A stretch of 7,070 bases of DNA, taken from NCBI GenBank assembly GCA_007121695.1, contig SKKC01000117.1:1-7070 (forward strand), given 5' to 3'. A program made the translations under genes and the position numbers. This stretch comes from Spirochaetales bacterium. Lineage in GTDB: Bacteria > Spirochaetota > Spirochaetia > DSM-27196 > SKKC01. This document shows positions 1 through 6,006 of this stretch, piece by piece. The notes below the pieces were generated by a model. The model saw only the letters and a program-made list of their open reading frames with translations. It did not search any database and was not told the DNA's origin. Every line of letters begins with the position of its first letter. The first letter of the stretch is position 1.

Positions 1-138
1 CTGGTGCACCTTTCAACCATTGATGGAGAAGAGGTACCGATCGCCGGAACTAACAACATTACCTATGCGTTTGTCGCTGATGTCCCGCTGGTTATTGCTG
101 GCGGTTTTGATGGACTGATCGTGTTCGAGCTGCAGTAA
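1..138 (+). CDS. C-terminal end of an unidentified protein, possibly a beta-propeller/LVIVP-like repeat protein (5' end outside window)
   Basis: Frame 1 is open from the first base and ends at TAA 136-138, giving 45 residues that finish in a hydrophobic, glycine-rich stretch (VIAGGFDGLIVFELQ). The pattern of two short beta strands around a G-x-D-G-L turn, ending in a V-F-E-L strand, resembles the blade edges of LVIVP-type or other beta-propeller surface proteins, but one partial repeat is too little to assign a family. The segment is visibly less G+C-rich than the downstream genes. It runs toward the minus-strand lipoprotein gene, with 81 bp between the two stops. The reading frame is fairly sure because it is open and has protein-like composition; the function is unknown. 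Confidence 0.6.
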   Translation: MVHLSTIDGEEVPIAGTNNITYAFVADVPLVIAGGFDGLIVFELQ

Positions 139-203
139 CGGTTGGGCATGGCCTACAACCGGGTTAATCCCCATCACACAGCAGCCAGGCGTTGTAACGC
201 GCC
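139..203. terminator. Convergent intergenic gap with two small hairpins, possible bidirectional terminator
   Basis: Immediately after the TAA of the left gene, CGGTTG (139-144) can pair with CAACCG (156-161). A nested GGC/GCC pair further closes the loop. A second small inverted repeat, GCGTTGTAACGC, lies at 189-200. Neither hairpin is followed by a T-run on either strand, so a classical Rho-independent terminator is not demonstrated. The position between two converging stops is the main argument for a role in transcription termination. Confidence 0.25.
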
Positions 204-219
204 GTCTCAAGATCTCAGG

Positions 220-783
220 TCACGGAGGTCCGTCTTCCGCCATTGTTACTTCGAGCAACACTCTCCGGGAAGGATTTACGCCGTCGTTCGAGTCTATCGT
301 TATCAGGGCGTCACGGTAGGTACTACCTGACTTGTATTCGATTTGAACGGTTACGTCCCGGCTCGTACCTGCGGCGAGTGGCGCTGTTGAGGGCAGACTT
401 ATCCAGTAAAACACGCCGTCGTCCGGGTCATCGTCGAGTGTGACATCCTGCTGATCTGGCTCGCCCGGGTGTGGATGAGGTTGGCCGTACGACAAAAGCG
501 ATATTTCGCTGAAAACGAGCGTCCCTTCGCCGTCGTTGTGAATCGTAATGGTCTCCGTTGACACGGTGTTGCCCGGGGTGAGCAGTTCAAAAAAGACCTT
601 GCCTCCAACCTCGATGTCGCCCTGCCGGGTAGAAACGCGAAGAGTGGGTGACCCCGATGCACCAGCGGGTGTCCCGGAACCACCATTTGCACCAACAGGG
701 TCGTTCGGGTTCGTACACCCGGACACGAGCCACACCCCGGCGAGAAGAATCGCAACTGGACGAGTCATTCCGTGTATACGCAT
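220..783 (-). CDS. Small lipoprotein with choice-of-anchor D / HYDIN-like beta-sandwich domain
   Basis: This 187-aa protein has a typical lipoprotein signal peptide. A basic N-terminus is followed by a hydrophobic stretch (residues 9-20) and the lipobox V-S-G-C, with Cys23 as the lipidation site. Residues 24-48 form a flexible N/G/A/S/P-rich linker. The rest matches by eye the Ig-like 'choice-of-anchor D' or ASPM-SPD2-HYDIN pattern: a T-x-T-I-x-N-D-G-x-G-x-L strand pair near residues 76-88, an acidic D-rich loop (QQDVTLDDDPDDG), then L-A-A-G-T-S-R-D-V-T-V-Q-I, and finally the typical I-T-I-D-S-N-D-G-V-N-P turn. Such domains are usually surface or periplasmic binding or scaffold modules with no enzymatic activity. 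The first ATG is preferred because GGGGG (790-794) lies 6 nt upstream; the ATG at codon 6 lacks a ribosome-binding site. It lies 70 bp downstream of the MFS gene on the same strand and may be co-transcribed with it. The partner is unknown. Confidence 0.85.
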   Translation of the reverse strand: MRIHGMTRPVAILLAGVWLVSGCTNPNDPVGANGGSGTPAGASGSPTLRVSTRQGDIEVGGKVFFELLTPGNTVSTETITIHNDGEGTLVFSEISLLSYGQPHPHPGEPDQQDVTLDDDPDDGVFYWISLPSTAPLAAGTSRDVTVQIEYKSGSTYRDALITIDSNDGVNPSRRVLLEVTMAEDGPP

Positions 784-789
784 GCGTTA

Positions 790-794
790 CCCCC
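790..794 (-). promoter_or_regulatory. Ribosome-binding site of the lipoprotein gene
   Basis: On the minus strand GTGGGGGT precedes the ATG at 783-781, with 6 nt between the G-run and the start. It supports the first ATG over the internal one five codons later. Confidence 0.6.
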
Positions 795-835
795 ACATAG
801 ATGCGAAAGTTTACGCCGTGCGTTTTCGGTCGATC

Positions 836-841
836 TATATA
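836..841 (-). promoter_or_regulatory. Weak candidate -10 element upstream of the lipoprotein gene
   Basis: The 70-bp gap between the MFS stop and the lipoprotein start contains the only AT-rich stretch nearby. It reads GTTATATAG on the minus strand, with TATATA at 841-836. No recognisable -35 box sits 16-18 bp upstream, so this may be incidental and the lipoprotein may depend on transcription from the MFS gene. Confidence 0.2.
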
Positions 842-853
842 ACTTTGGTTACA

Positions 854-2209
854 TTATGCAGACTGATCGTTTTTGCGGCCTTTGCTTCTGAATCTTGTAA
901 TGCGCCCAAACTCCACCGGCCGCACCGGGCTGCGCCGGGCGATTACCGAGAGGACGTTCAGCATGAGGTGGCGCGGGCTCACGTAGCGTCGTGTCGGGAT
1001 GCGGTGTATCACCGGGATAATGAGCAGGCGAAGCCCTGCCGCGAAGAGCATGAGAATCTGAAGCCCGAAGAAATCGGTGCCGAACGCGGTAAAGCGCAGC
1101 GGTTCCACGAGGCCTGCGAACGCGCCGCCGATCGCCGCGCCAAGCAGGCCTCCAAGCGCCCCGATCGCGAAGTAGATAGCGTAAAAGCCGCTGATCTTAT
1201 CGCGCGGGGCGACTTCCATGGGCAGGGTCGCCATGCCGACGTTCAGCGCACCCCAGCCCGTGGAGGTCAGAAGCACGTCAGCGACGAGGCCAAGGGGCCA
1301 GGTCCGGGGATTCATGAGCAGCCACACGACTGGAGTCACCGCGATGACTACAACTCCAATGACGGTAATGCTCTTGGTTCCGATCCGGTCCGCCCACAGT
1401 CCCCACGCCTTGCTGGAAGCCATGGTAAGCAGGCTTATTCCGACTGTCGCCAATCCAAGTACACTCATGGGTATCTGAAGGTTCACGACCTGATGGTAGG
1501 CAAAGTAGGGTGCCGAGAACAGGAGAATCGAGTTCCAGGCGAAGAACGCCACTATCATGCGCTTGGCCGGGCGGTCTGCCCAGATCGCGCGTACCGGTAT
1601 CCGGGCTTCGAGCGCTTCCTGCGGCTCCTCATGAATCCGCCCCACTGCCTTCCACGCCACAAAGTTTGCAGCCACACCGGTAGCAATAACAGCGACTATG
1701 TTTCCCGGTTCCGGGAGTGCATCGAGCATGGCCGACATAAGCGGAACCGAAACGACCGCGGTCGCCGACACGAGTACGTTCCGCGTGCCAAAAAAACTTC
1801 CGCGCTCGTGCTCGGAGAGATCAGCCTGCAGAATGGACATCCACGCGTTGCCGGCAACTGCGGCGGCCGCCTGCGTGAGAATGAACACGACGAAAAACAC
1901 CCCGGGGCTTCGCAGACCCGCGAACGCCGCGACGATCAGCACCGCCCACAGCCAGCGCAGGACGGTGGCGAACCGGAACAGGCGAACCGGTCCGCGAAAC
2001 GCGCGAATCATGGAAGGGCCGGCGAGCTGGGCGACCTGCATGACCATGGGTACAGCGGCTGCGTATGCAATACCAACGACGTCCACGGAGAAAAAGACCG
2101 CTATCGCAGTGAAGATGGCGCCCTGCGTCATGAGAATGGGTATGGTGCTTGCGGAACTTTCGACGAGCAGCGCGCGTCGGTTGCCGGGGTGGGTAGACGT
2201 GGAATCCAT
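854..2209 (-). CDS. Major facilitator superfamily (MFS) transporter, 12 TM, substrate unknown
   Basis: This 451-aa inner-membrane protein has twelve hydrophobic segments that can be counted by eye, six before and six after a central charged loop (R-I-H-E-E-P-Q-E-A-L-E-A-R near the middle). The loop after TM8 carries an MFS motif-A-like sequence, G-L-W-A-D-R-I-G-T-K, at about residues 270-279. The segment 'ADLSEHERGSFFGTRN' between TM4 and TM5 and 'LPMEVAPRDKISGFYAIYF' between TM10 and TM11 are the pseudo-symmetric loop motifs common in MFS proteins. The C-terminus is a basic cytoplasmic tail of about 45 residues. I chose the ATG at 2209-2207. The longer open frame to 2476 adds about 89 Arg/Pro/Ser-rich residues that lie antisense to the divergent gene and have no coding character, while the next Met (codon 27) would remove part of TM1. 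No clear Shine-Dalgarno precedes the chosen start. The family covers sugar, drug and metabolite antiporters or symporters, and nothing here specifies the substrate. Confidence 0.88.
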   Translation of the reverse strand: MDSTSTHPGNRRALLVESSASTIPILMTQGAIFTAIAVFFSVDVVGIAYAAAVPMVMQVAQLAGPSMIRAFRGPVRLFRFATVLRWLWAVLIVAAFAGLRSPGVFFVVFILTQAAAAVAGNAWMSILQADLSEHERGSFFGTRNVLVSATAVVSVPLMSAMLDALPEPGNIVAVIATGVAANFVAWKAVGRIHEEPQEALEARIPVRAIWADRPAKRMIVAFFAWNSILLFSAPYFAYHQVVNLQIPMSVLGLATVGISLLTMASSKAWGLWADRIGTKSITVIGVVVIAVTPVVWLLMNPRTWPLGLVADVLLTSTGWGALNVGMATLPMEVAPRDKISGFYAIYFAIGALGGLLGAAIGGAFAGLVEPLRFTAFGTDFFGLQILMLFAAGLRLLIIPVIHRIPTRRYVSPRHLMLNVLSVIARRSPVRPVEFGRITRFRSKGRKNDQSA

Positions 2210-2265
2210 GGTGGCCAGTGATACTATACAGGAGTGTTGATTTTGGGGAAGCAGGAAAGCGTCCG
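2210..2265. promoter_or_regulatory. Divergent promoter region between the MFS and transglutaminase-like genes
   Basis: Both start codons point away from this 56-bp gap, so it must carry the promoter(s) unless these lie inside the genes. The sequence GATACTATACAG (2219-2230) contains a -10-like TATAGT on the minus strand (2228-2223) and an overlapping TACTAT on the plus strand (2222-2227). No convincing -35 hexamer accompanies either. If the minus-strand -10 is used, transcription would begin only a few bases before the MFS ATG, giving a nearly leaderless mRNA. That would fit the absence of a ribosome-binding site there. Confidence 0.35.
2253..2259 (+). promoter_or_regulatory. Ribosome-binding site deciding the start of the transglutaminase-like gene
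   Basis: AGGAAAG ends 6 nt before the ATG at 2266-2268. It favours this start over the upstream in-frame ATG at 2218, which would add 16 residues ahead of an otherwise normal signal peptide and lies against the MFS start. It also favours it over the ATG at 2278. Confidence 0.6.
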
Positions 2266-3693
2266 ATGATCGTAGATATGAAGCGTTTATTCCGATTCGG
2301 TACCGGTTTTCTCCTGTGCGTTCTCGCCTTCGTGTCTGTTGCGCCACCCGCTGGCGCACTCTTCGTGCACGATCCGGAGATCGGTTTCGTTCTGGACCTT
2401 CCGGTTGGTTTTGAGGAAGTGGCACCACACCGGCTTTCTTCGGTCCAGTCGGCCGAACTGCACCGGATTCTTGCAATACGCGGGTTCAACGGGCCGCTTT
2501 CGCCCGGTAGCGACGACCGAGACGCCGAGGCTGTGCTCGTCCTGCTCCCCGCTGCTTCACTAGGGGTTGCCAGACGCGAGCTGTGGCCTGGCGATGAGGA
2601 TCTTCCGCTTATCGATCTGCTCGTTGAAACAGCGGCAACAGCCACAGATGCCGAGGGAGAGGCTGCCGTGTTCACGTTCGCCGGAAACGAAGCGCTGTTC
2701 GCCGAGGTGGTCCTCGAGCGTTCGCAGCGCGCGGGGTATCTGGTCGCGGTGGAACTCGCGGACACGCTGGCCGTGCTGATAGCGACAGCGCCCGCGAGTC
2801 AGGCGCGACAGGCGCGCGATCTGCTCCTGTCGGTGCTCGACTCGTTCGGGCCTCCCGAGCCCGTACCGGGTCCTGTCGCAATGTTTTTCGAGGGAGACAC
2901 CGAAGACGGCGAATGGCCCGAGGTCACGATCCGCTTTCCGGGACCGGCCGTTCGTTTTCAGTTTCCGGAGGAGCGTGTCTTTTTTCGCGCAACGCCGGGT
3001 GCACCAGAAGCAGGAGACGTTCTCGTAAGCCGCGAGGCACGTCTGCTCGCGGGCTATCAGTTTGCCGGACCGGGAGGTTCGCGTCTGCCACCCCGCGAGG
3101 CGGGGGCAACTGCCGATATAAACGAGGCCGCCCGGCATGCGCCGGCCTGGCTGTCGGCATGGCGGCGCTATTTCCGGCTGATATACCGCGACACTGCCCC
3201 TCGACTGAGCGACCTTGCAACACAGATTCGGGAGTACGCCACAGCGTACCGTGTGCCCGAGGAGCAGATTCCGGACCTTGTGCTGTCATGGCTGCAGGCC
3301 TTCGAGTTTCGCCAGGCAGTCAACGCCGGCCTGTTCCAGCCGCCGGTCATCTGTCTGTTAAGCGCAAGCGGCGACTGTGACAGCCTGGGTATGACCTACA
3401 TCGTATTGCTTCATCACCTTGGGTTCGAAGCAGGCATGTTTGTCTCGATCGAACACGGACATGCGCTTACCGGTGTTGACGCAGCCCGGAGCACCCCCGG
3501 ACCCGGGACGGCGACCGGGTCGCCCGAAGGTGTGCGCACGTCCGGGAGAACAGAGTCGAGGGTGCGGTTCCAGGTCGACGGGCGCGACTATTATATGGCG
3601 GAACTGACCACGGCCTGGCCGCTCGGGTCGGTGGCCCGCGAACACACAGACCAGGACGACTGGCACTACGTGCCCCTGGGGGTCAGGGACTGA
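2266..3693 (+). CDS. Secreted transglutaminase-like (papain-fold) protein
   Basis: This 475-aa protein has a Sec signal peptide: Lys6, Arg7 and Arg10, a hydrophobic core at 12-26, and cleavage probably after A-G-A (residue 31). Residues 32 to about 300 form an unassigned region that begins with an 'F-V-L-D-L-P-V-G-F-E' strand typical of small secreted beta domains. The C-terminal part fits the bacterial transglutaminase-like fold: G-D-C-D-S with Cys371, then 'LLHHLGFEAGMFVS', then E-H-G-H-A-L-T-G-V with His399 as the likely second residue, and after an insertion 'YYMAELTTAW' with Glu446 as the likely third. The catalytic triad positions are therefore all filled, so protease, transglutaminase or amidase chemistry on cell-envelope or extracellular substrates is plausible. 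A roughly 35-residue Gly/Ser/Thr/Pro/Arg-rich insertion sits between His399 and the final beta hairpin. The start is set by AGGAAAG at 2253-2259. The gene is divergent from the MFS gene, and its TGA is 78 bp before the next plus-strand gene. The substrate is unknown. Confidence 0.75.
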   Translation: MIVDMKRLFRFGTGFLLCVLAFVSVAPPAGALFVHDPEIGFVLDLPVGFEEVAPHRLSSVQSAELHRILAIRGFNGPLSPGSDDRDAEAVLVLLPAASLGVARRELWPGDEDLPLIDLLVETAATATDAEGEAAVFTFAGNEALFAEVVLERSQRAGYLVAVELADTLAVLIATAPASQARQARDLLLSVLDSFGPPEPVPGPVAMFFEGDTEDGEWPEVTIRFPGPAVRFQFPEERVFFRATPGAPEAGDVLVSREARLLAGYQFAGPGGSRLPPREAGATADINEAARHAPAWLSAWRRYFRLIYRDTAPRLSDLATQIREYATAYRVPEEQIPDLVLSWLQAFEFRQAVNAGLFQPPVICLLSASGDCDSLGMTYIVLLHHLGFEAGMFVSIEHGHALTGVDAARSTPGPGTATGSPEGVRTSGRTESRVRFQVDGRDYYMAELTTAWPLGSVAREHTDQDDWHYVPLGVRD

Positions 3694-3698
3694 TGTCC

Positions 3699-3710
3699 CC
3701 CCGCGAGGGG
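3699..3710 (+). other. Short GNRA-tetraloop hairpin just after the stop codon
   Basis: CCCC-GCGA-GGGG starts 6 nt after the TGA (3691-3693). It would form a four-pair G:C stem capped by a GNRA tetraloop. There is no downstream T-run, so it is not a typical terminator; it could stabilise the 3' end or pause transcription. The stem is short enough to be a coincidence in G+C-rich DNA. Confidence 0.3.
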
Positions 3711-3718
3711 CGCTGCGT

Positions 3719-3759
3719 GCGGGCATTTCGTTTGCTGGACGGGACCCTGCCCGCGGGCA
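3719..3759. promoter_or_regulatory. Possible operator: 12-bp perfect palindrome with an extra half-site
   Basis: TGCCCGCGGGCA at 3748-3759 is a perfect palindrome centred about 18 bp upstream of the ATG at 3772. Its half-site GCGGGCA also occurs at 3719-3725, so the same half-site is spaced 34 bp apart and the first copy could alternatively pair with 3748-3754 in RNA. This is a reasonable location for a repressor site or for structure masking translation initiation, since no Shine-Dalgarno is visible between the palindrome and the ATG. The high G+C makes chance occurrence possible. Confidence 0.3.
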
Positions 3760-3771
3760 TACCATCTCTCC

Positions 3772-6006
3772 ATGGGCGAAACCCGCTGCGACCCGTCGCA
3801 GGCTGAACAGCGCTACCTTTCCCGGACCCACCGTGCCTTCCGGTATCACCAGGCCGAAAACGTTCCGCTCGTATTCGTCTCCGATCAGTTTGCTCTGGCG
3901 GAGCTTGTTACCGACCATCTGCTCGAGTGGGCGGGTGCGAACCCGGGTGGTCTTGTCCTGCTTGATACCAGTCGAAGCTTCGAACACGTCGCACGAAGCC
4001 TGCAGAGTCGTCCTGCTGCAGACCGGCGAACGCTCCAGCAGCTTCGCTTTGTGCAGGGCCTCGAGTTTGTGACAAGACAGGGCTATCAGCCAATCCGGAC
4101 CCGGGTGCAGAACCTGTTTCTGCAAAGCGGGTGCTTCGACCCCGAACGGGCCATCCTGCTCGATACCGCGACAGTGGATCTGCTTGATCTCGAACCGGAA
4201 CGCCGCCGCATACGACACGAAGACGGAACCCGTTCCCACAAACGGCGGGCGGAGGCACTCGAGCGGCTGGAAGACGCTGCCCGGCAGCACGCCAGCCGCA
4301 TAGCCGATGCAGGCGGTATCGGATTCTGTGTCGTCGGCATCGGACCAAACGGAATGGTACTCGGAAATGAGCCTGGCGTCCGGACCGGTGGGTCCAGGGT
4401 GACATCGATCTCCAGGGATGCCGCGGATCGCTTTCTCGGTCGCTACCGGCTGGTCCGTCACTTTGACGCACGGCGACGAGTGCCTGCGGTCACCATCGGG
4501 CCGCAGATTCTGAGCCGCAGCGAGGGGGCTGTTGCCGTTGTGACTGCGACCGATACGTCCGGCATTGAACACCTCGAAGACTGTCTGTACGCACCCGCGG
4601 CGGCAGACTATCCCGCGGGCGGTTTTGCGGATGGAGCGTCGGGACGGGTGTACGCACTCGAATCGGCGGCGCCATTGCTTCGCACGAGGTACCTCGAGAC
4701 AATCGAAACGGAGCATCCCCTCAGCGAACCCCGCATGCAGCAGGCTGTCGTTGACATTTCGCTCGCAACCGGTCGTCCGGTGGCCGAACTTGCGCAGCGT
4801 GACTACGAGGCGAATCCCCTTGGTGAGCGACTGCTCGACAGATCATCCGTTGGTATGCATCCGCTGAACACCATGACCCTCGAAGGCCTGCATTCGCGCC
4901 TTTCGGGAGGCGTGCGCAGAATCGGCGACGCGACGGTGCTTCACCTCGAGCCGCTCCCGCACAGCGCGATCATGGCGCTGGCTCCGTGGATCATGCGGCT
5001 GAACGGCTCCTCGAGCATCCACCAGGCAGTTGCGGTGCTTCGTACTGCACCCTACGACGTTCCGGAAGAGCAGATGCTTGACCTTGCGATACGCATGCTC
5101 GGGGGGCTGCACGACGACAGGCTGGGTCTGAAGTCCATGCAGCGCCTCGGGTACTTCGACGCAGGGCGTGCCGACTACCGGTCGCGGGACGCGTGGACGT
5201 ATCTTGACGGTCTGGCCAGGCAGTCCGAGGCCTTCAAGGATGTGGGACGTCTGCGGCGGCTGCTTCGAAACCTGTACGAAGTATACGGCGCGGATTCGCT
5301 CGGTGACGTGCAGACGCGGATCGAGGCCCTGATCCGGCATTTCGAAGACGCAGACCACCTGCACGAGGAAACGGCAGACGTTCGTCATTTGCGCTCGCTT
5401 CAGCAGGAATGGAGTAGCGACTGCCTGTGGACATCCTTTGGCTGCCGTGGCCGTGACATGCAGTATTTCGGTGGTACCGCGATTGCGGGGAGCCTCTCTG
5501 ATATGCTTGCGCGGATACGGCCTGACATTGTCACGCTTCCCTGCGACACCGACGGATCGGGCCCTGCGCCACTCTTTGAAACCCTTACCGAGCTGATCCC
5601 GGTGCTCCTGTCGTATCAGGATGCCCGTCGTGGAGAGGGAGTCGCGTGGCCGGGGCTTCGGGTTGTCGGCTACCGCATGCCGGGGACGATCGCGCTTCCG
5701 ACCGAAGCAGACGTCTTTGTCCCGGTGTCGTTTTCCGACCTCGCGGCGATTCGGGCGGCGATTACCGACGTCGCCGGTCTGCCCGAGGAGTACGTTCGCC
5801 TTATCGAGCAGACGGTTCTCGAGCAGTACGGGATTCTGTCCGAAACCCTCGGAGCGTCCTTCCTGCGCAATCATGACCACAGTGAACTACGGTCCGCGGT
5901 CGGAATGACCTTTCTCTACGACCGGCCACTCGATGGTTTTGCCCGCTTGACTGGGCGGGCAAGTCGCGATGAGTTTCCAAGCACGCCGAGGTCAGGAACG
6001 ACCTGA
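3772..6006 (+). CDS. NagB-like / LmbE (PIG-L)-like fusion protein with degenerate active sites, probable double pseudoenzyme
   Basis: This 744-aa cytoplasmic protein has no signal peptide. Residues about 28-320 follow the glucosamine-6-phosphate deaminase (NagB/SugarP isomerase) pattern of long NagB proteins: 'NVPLVFVSDQFALAELVTDH', 'NPGGLVLLDTS', 'LRFVQGLEF', 'GGIGFCVVGIGPNG', 'VPAVTIGPQIL' and an acidic end. Residues about 383-690 follow the LmbE/PIG-L deacetylase pattern found fused to such NagB domains. Key residues are missing in both halves. The phosphate loop (T-G-x-T-P in active enzymes) reads D-T-S-R-S-F (65-70). The catalytic Asp72/Asp141/His143 equivalents are Leu97, Asn193 and Met195; only Glu200 is kept. 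The Lys208 region is T-D-T-S-G (260-264). PHPDD is P-L-P-H-S (394-398), and D-P-H-G-T-H is D-G-S-G-P-A (594-599). The long frame is intact, arguing for a retained non-catalytic role such as amino-sugar sensing or scaffolding (inference). The ATG is the only in-frame start after the upstream stop that keeps the domain complete. The C-terminal 30 codons overlap the convergent ATPase gene. Confidence 0.7.
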   Translation: MGETRCDPSQAEQRYLSRTHRAFRYHQAENVPLVFVSDQFALAELVTDHLLEWAGANPGGLVLLDTSRSFEHVARSLQSRPAADRRTLQQLRFVQGLEFVTRQGYQPIRTRVQNLFLQSGCFDPERAILLDTATVDLLDLEPERRRIRHEDGTRSHKRRAEALERLEDAARQHASRIADAGGIGFCVVGIGPNGMVLGNEPGVRTGGSRVTSISRDAADRFLGRYRLVRHFDARRRVPAVTIGPQILSRSEGAVAVVTATDTSGIEHLEDCLYAPAAADYPAGGFADGASGRVYALESAAPLLRTRYLETIETEHPLSEPRMQQAVVDISLATGRPVAELAQRDYEANPLGERLLDRSSVGMHPLNTMTLEGLHSRLSGGVRRIGDATVLHLEPLPHSAIMALAPWIMRLNGSSSIHQAVAVLRTAPYDVPEEQMLDLAIRMLGGLHDDRLGLKSMQRLGYFDAGRADYRSRDAWTYLDGLARQSEAFKDVGRLRRLLRNLYEVYGADSLGDVQTRIEALIRHFEDADHLHEETADVRHLRSLQQEWSSDCLWTSFGCRGRDMQYFGGTAIAGSLSDMLARIRPDIVTLPCDTDGSGPAPLFETLTELIPVLLSYQDARRGEGVAWPGLRVVGYRMPGTIALPTEADVFVPVSFSDLAAIRAAITDVAGLPEEYVRLIEQTVLEQYGILSETLGASFLRNHDHSELRSAVGMTFLYDRPLDGFARLTGRASRDEFPSTPRSGTT

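Noticed and set aside
548..2221. 557-codon open frame on the plus strand
   Set aside because: It lies antisense to the MFS gene. Its translation is rich in Arg, His, Glu and Gly with no hydrophobic core or domain pattern, as expected of a shadow frame in G+C-rich DNA.
2210..2476. 89-residue N-terminal extension of the MFS protein
   Set aside because: It is Arg/Pro/Gln-rich, runs through the divergent promoter and antisense to the signal peptide of the neighbouring gene, and the normal MFS N-terminus begins at the ATG at 2209.
1821..2765. 314-codon minus-strand frame covering the MFS N-terminus and the divergent gene
   Set aside because: It is extremely Ser/Arg/Thr-rich, overlaps two supported genes in other frames, and lacks domain patterns.
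3358..4716. 452-codon open frame on the minus strand
   Set aside because: It spans the end of one recognisable plus-strand gene, the intergenic gap and the start of another. The composition is not protein-like and no motif is present.
4843..5880. 345-codon open frame on the minus strand
   Set aside because: It is antisense to the NagB/LmbE-like gene, has no recognisable domain, and its length is explained by the G+C-biased codon use of the real gene.
3772..6006. Reading the 744-aa gene as an active glucosamine-6-phosphate deaminase (nagB)
   Set aside because: Fold-level landmarks match, but the catalytic Asp/Asp/His positions and the phosphate loop are replaced, so the enzyme name and gene symbol are not supported.
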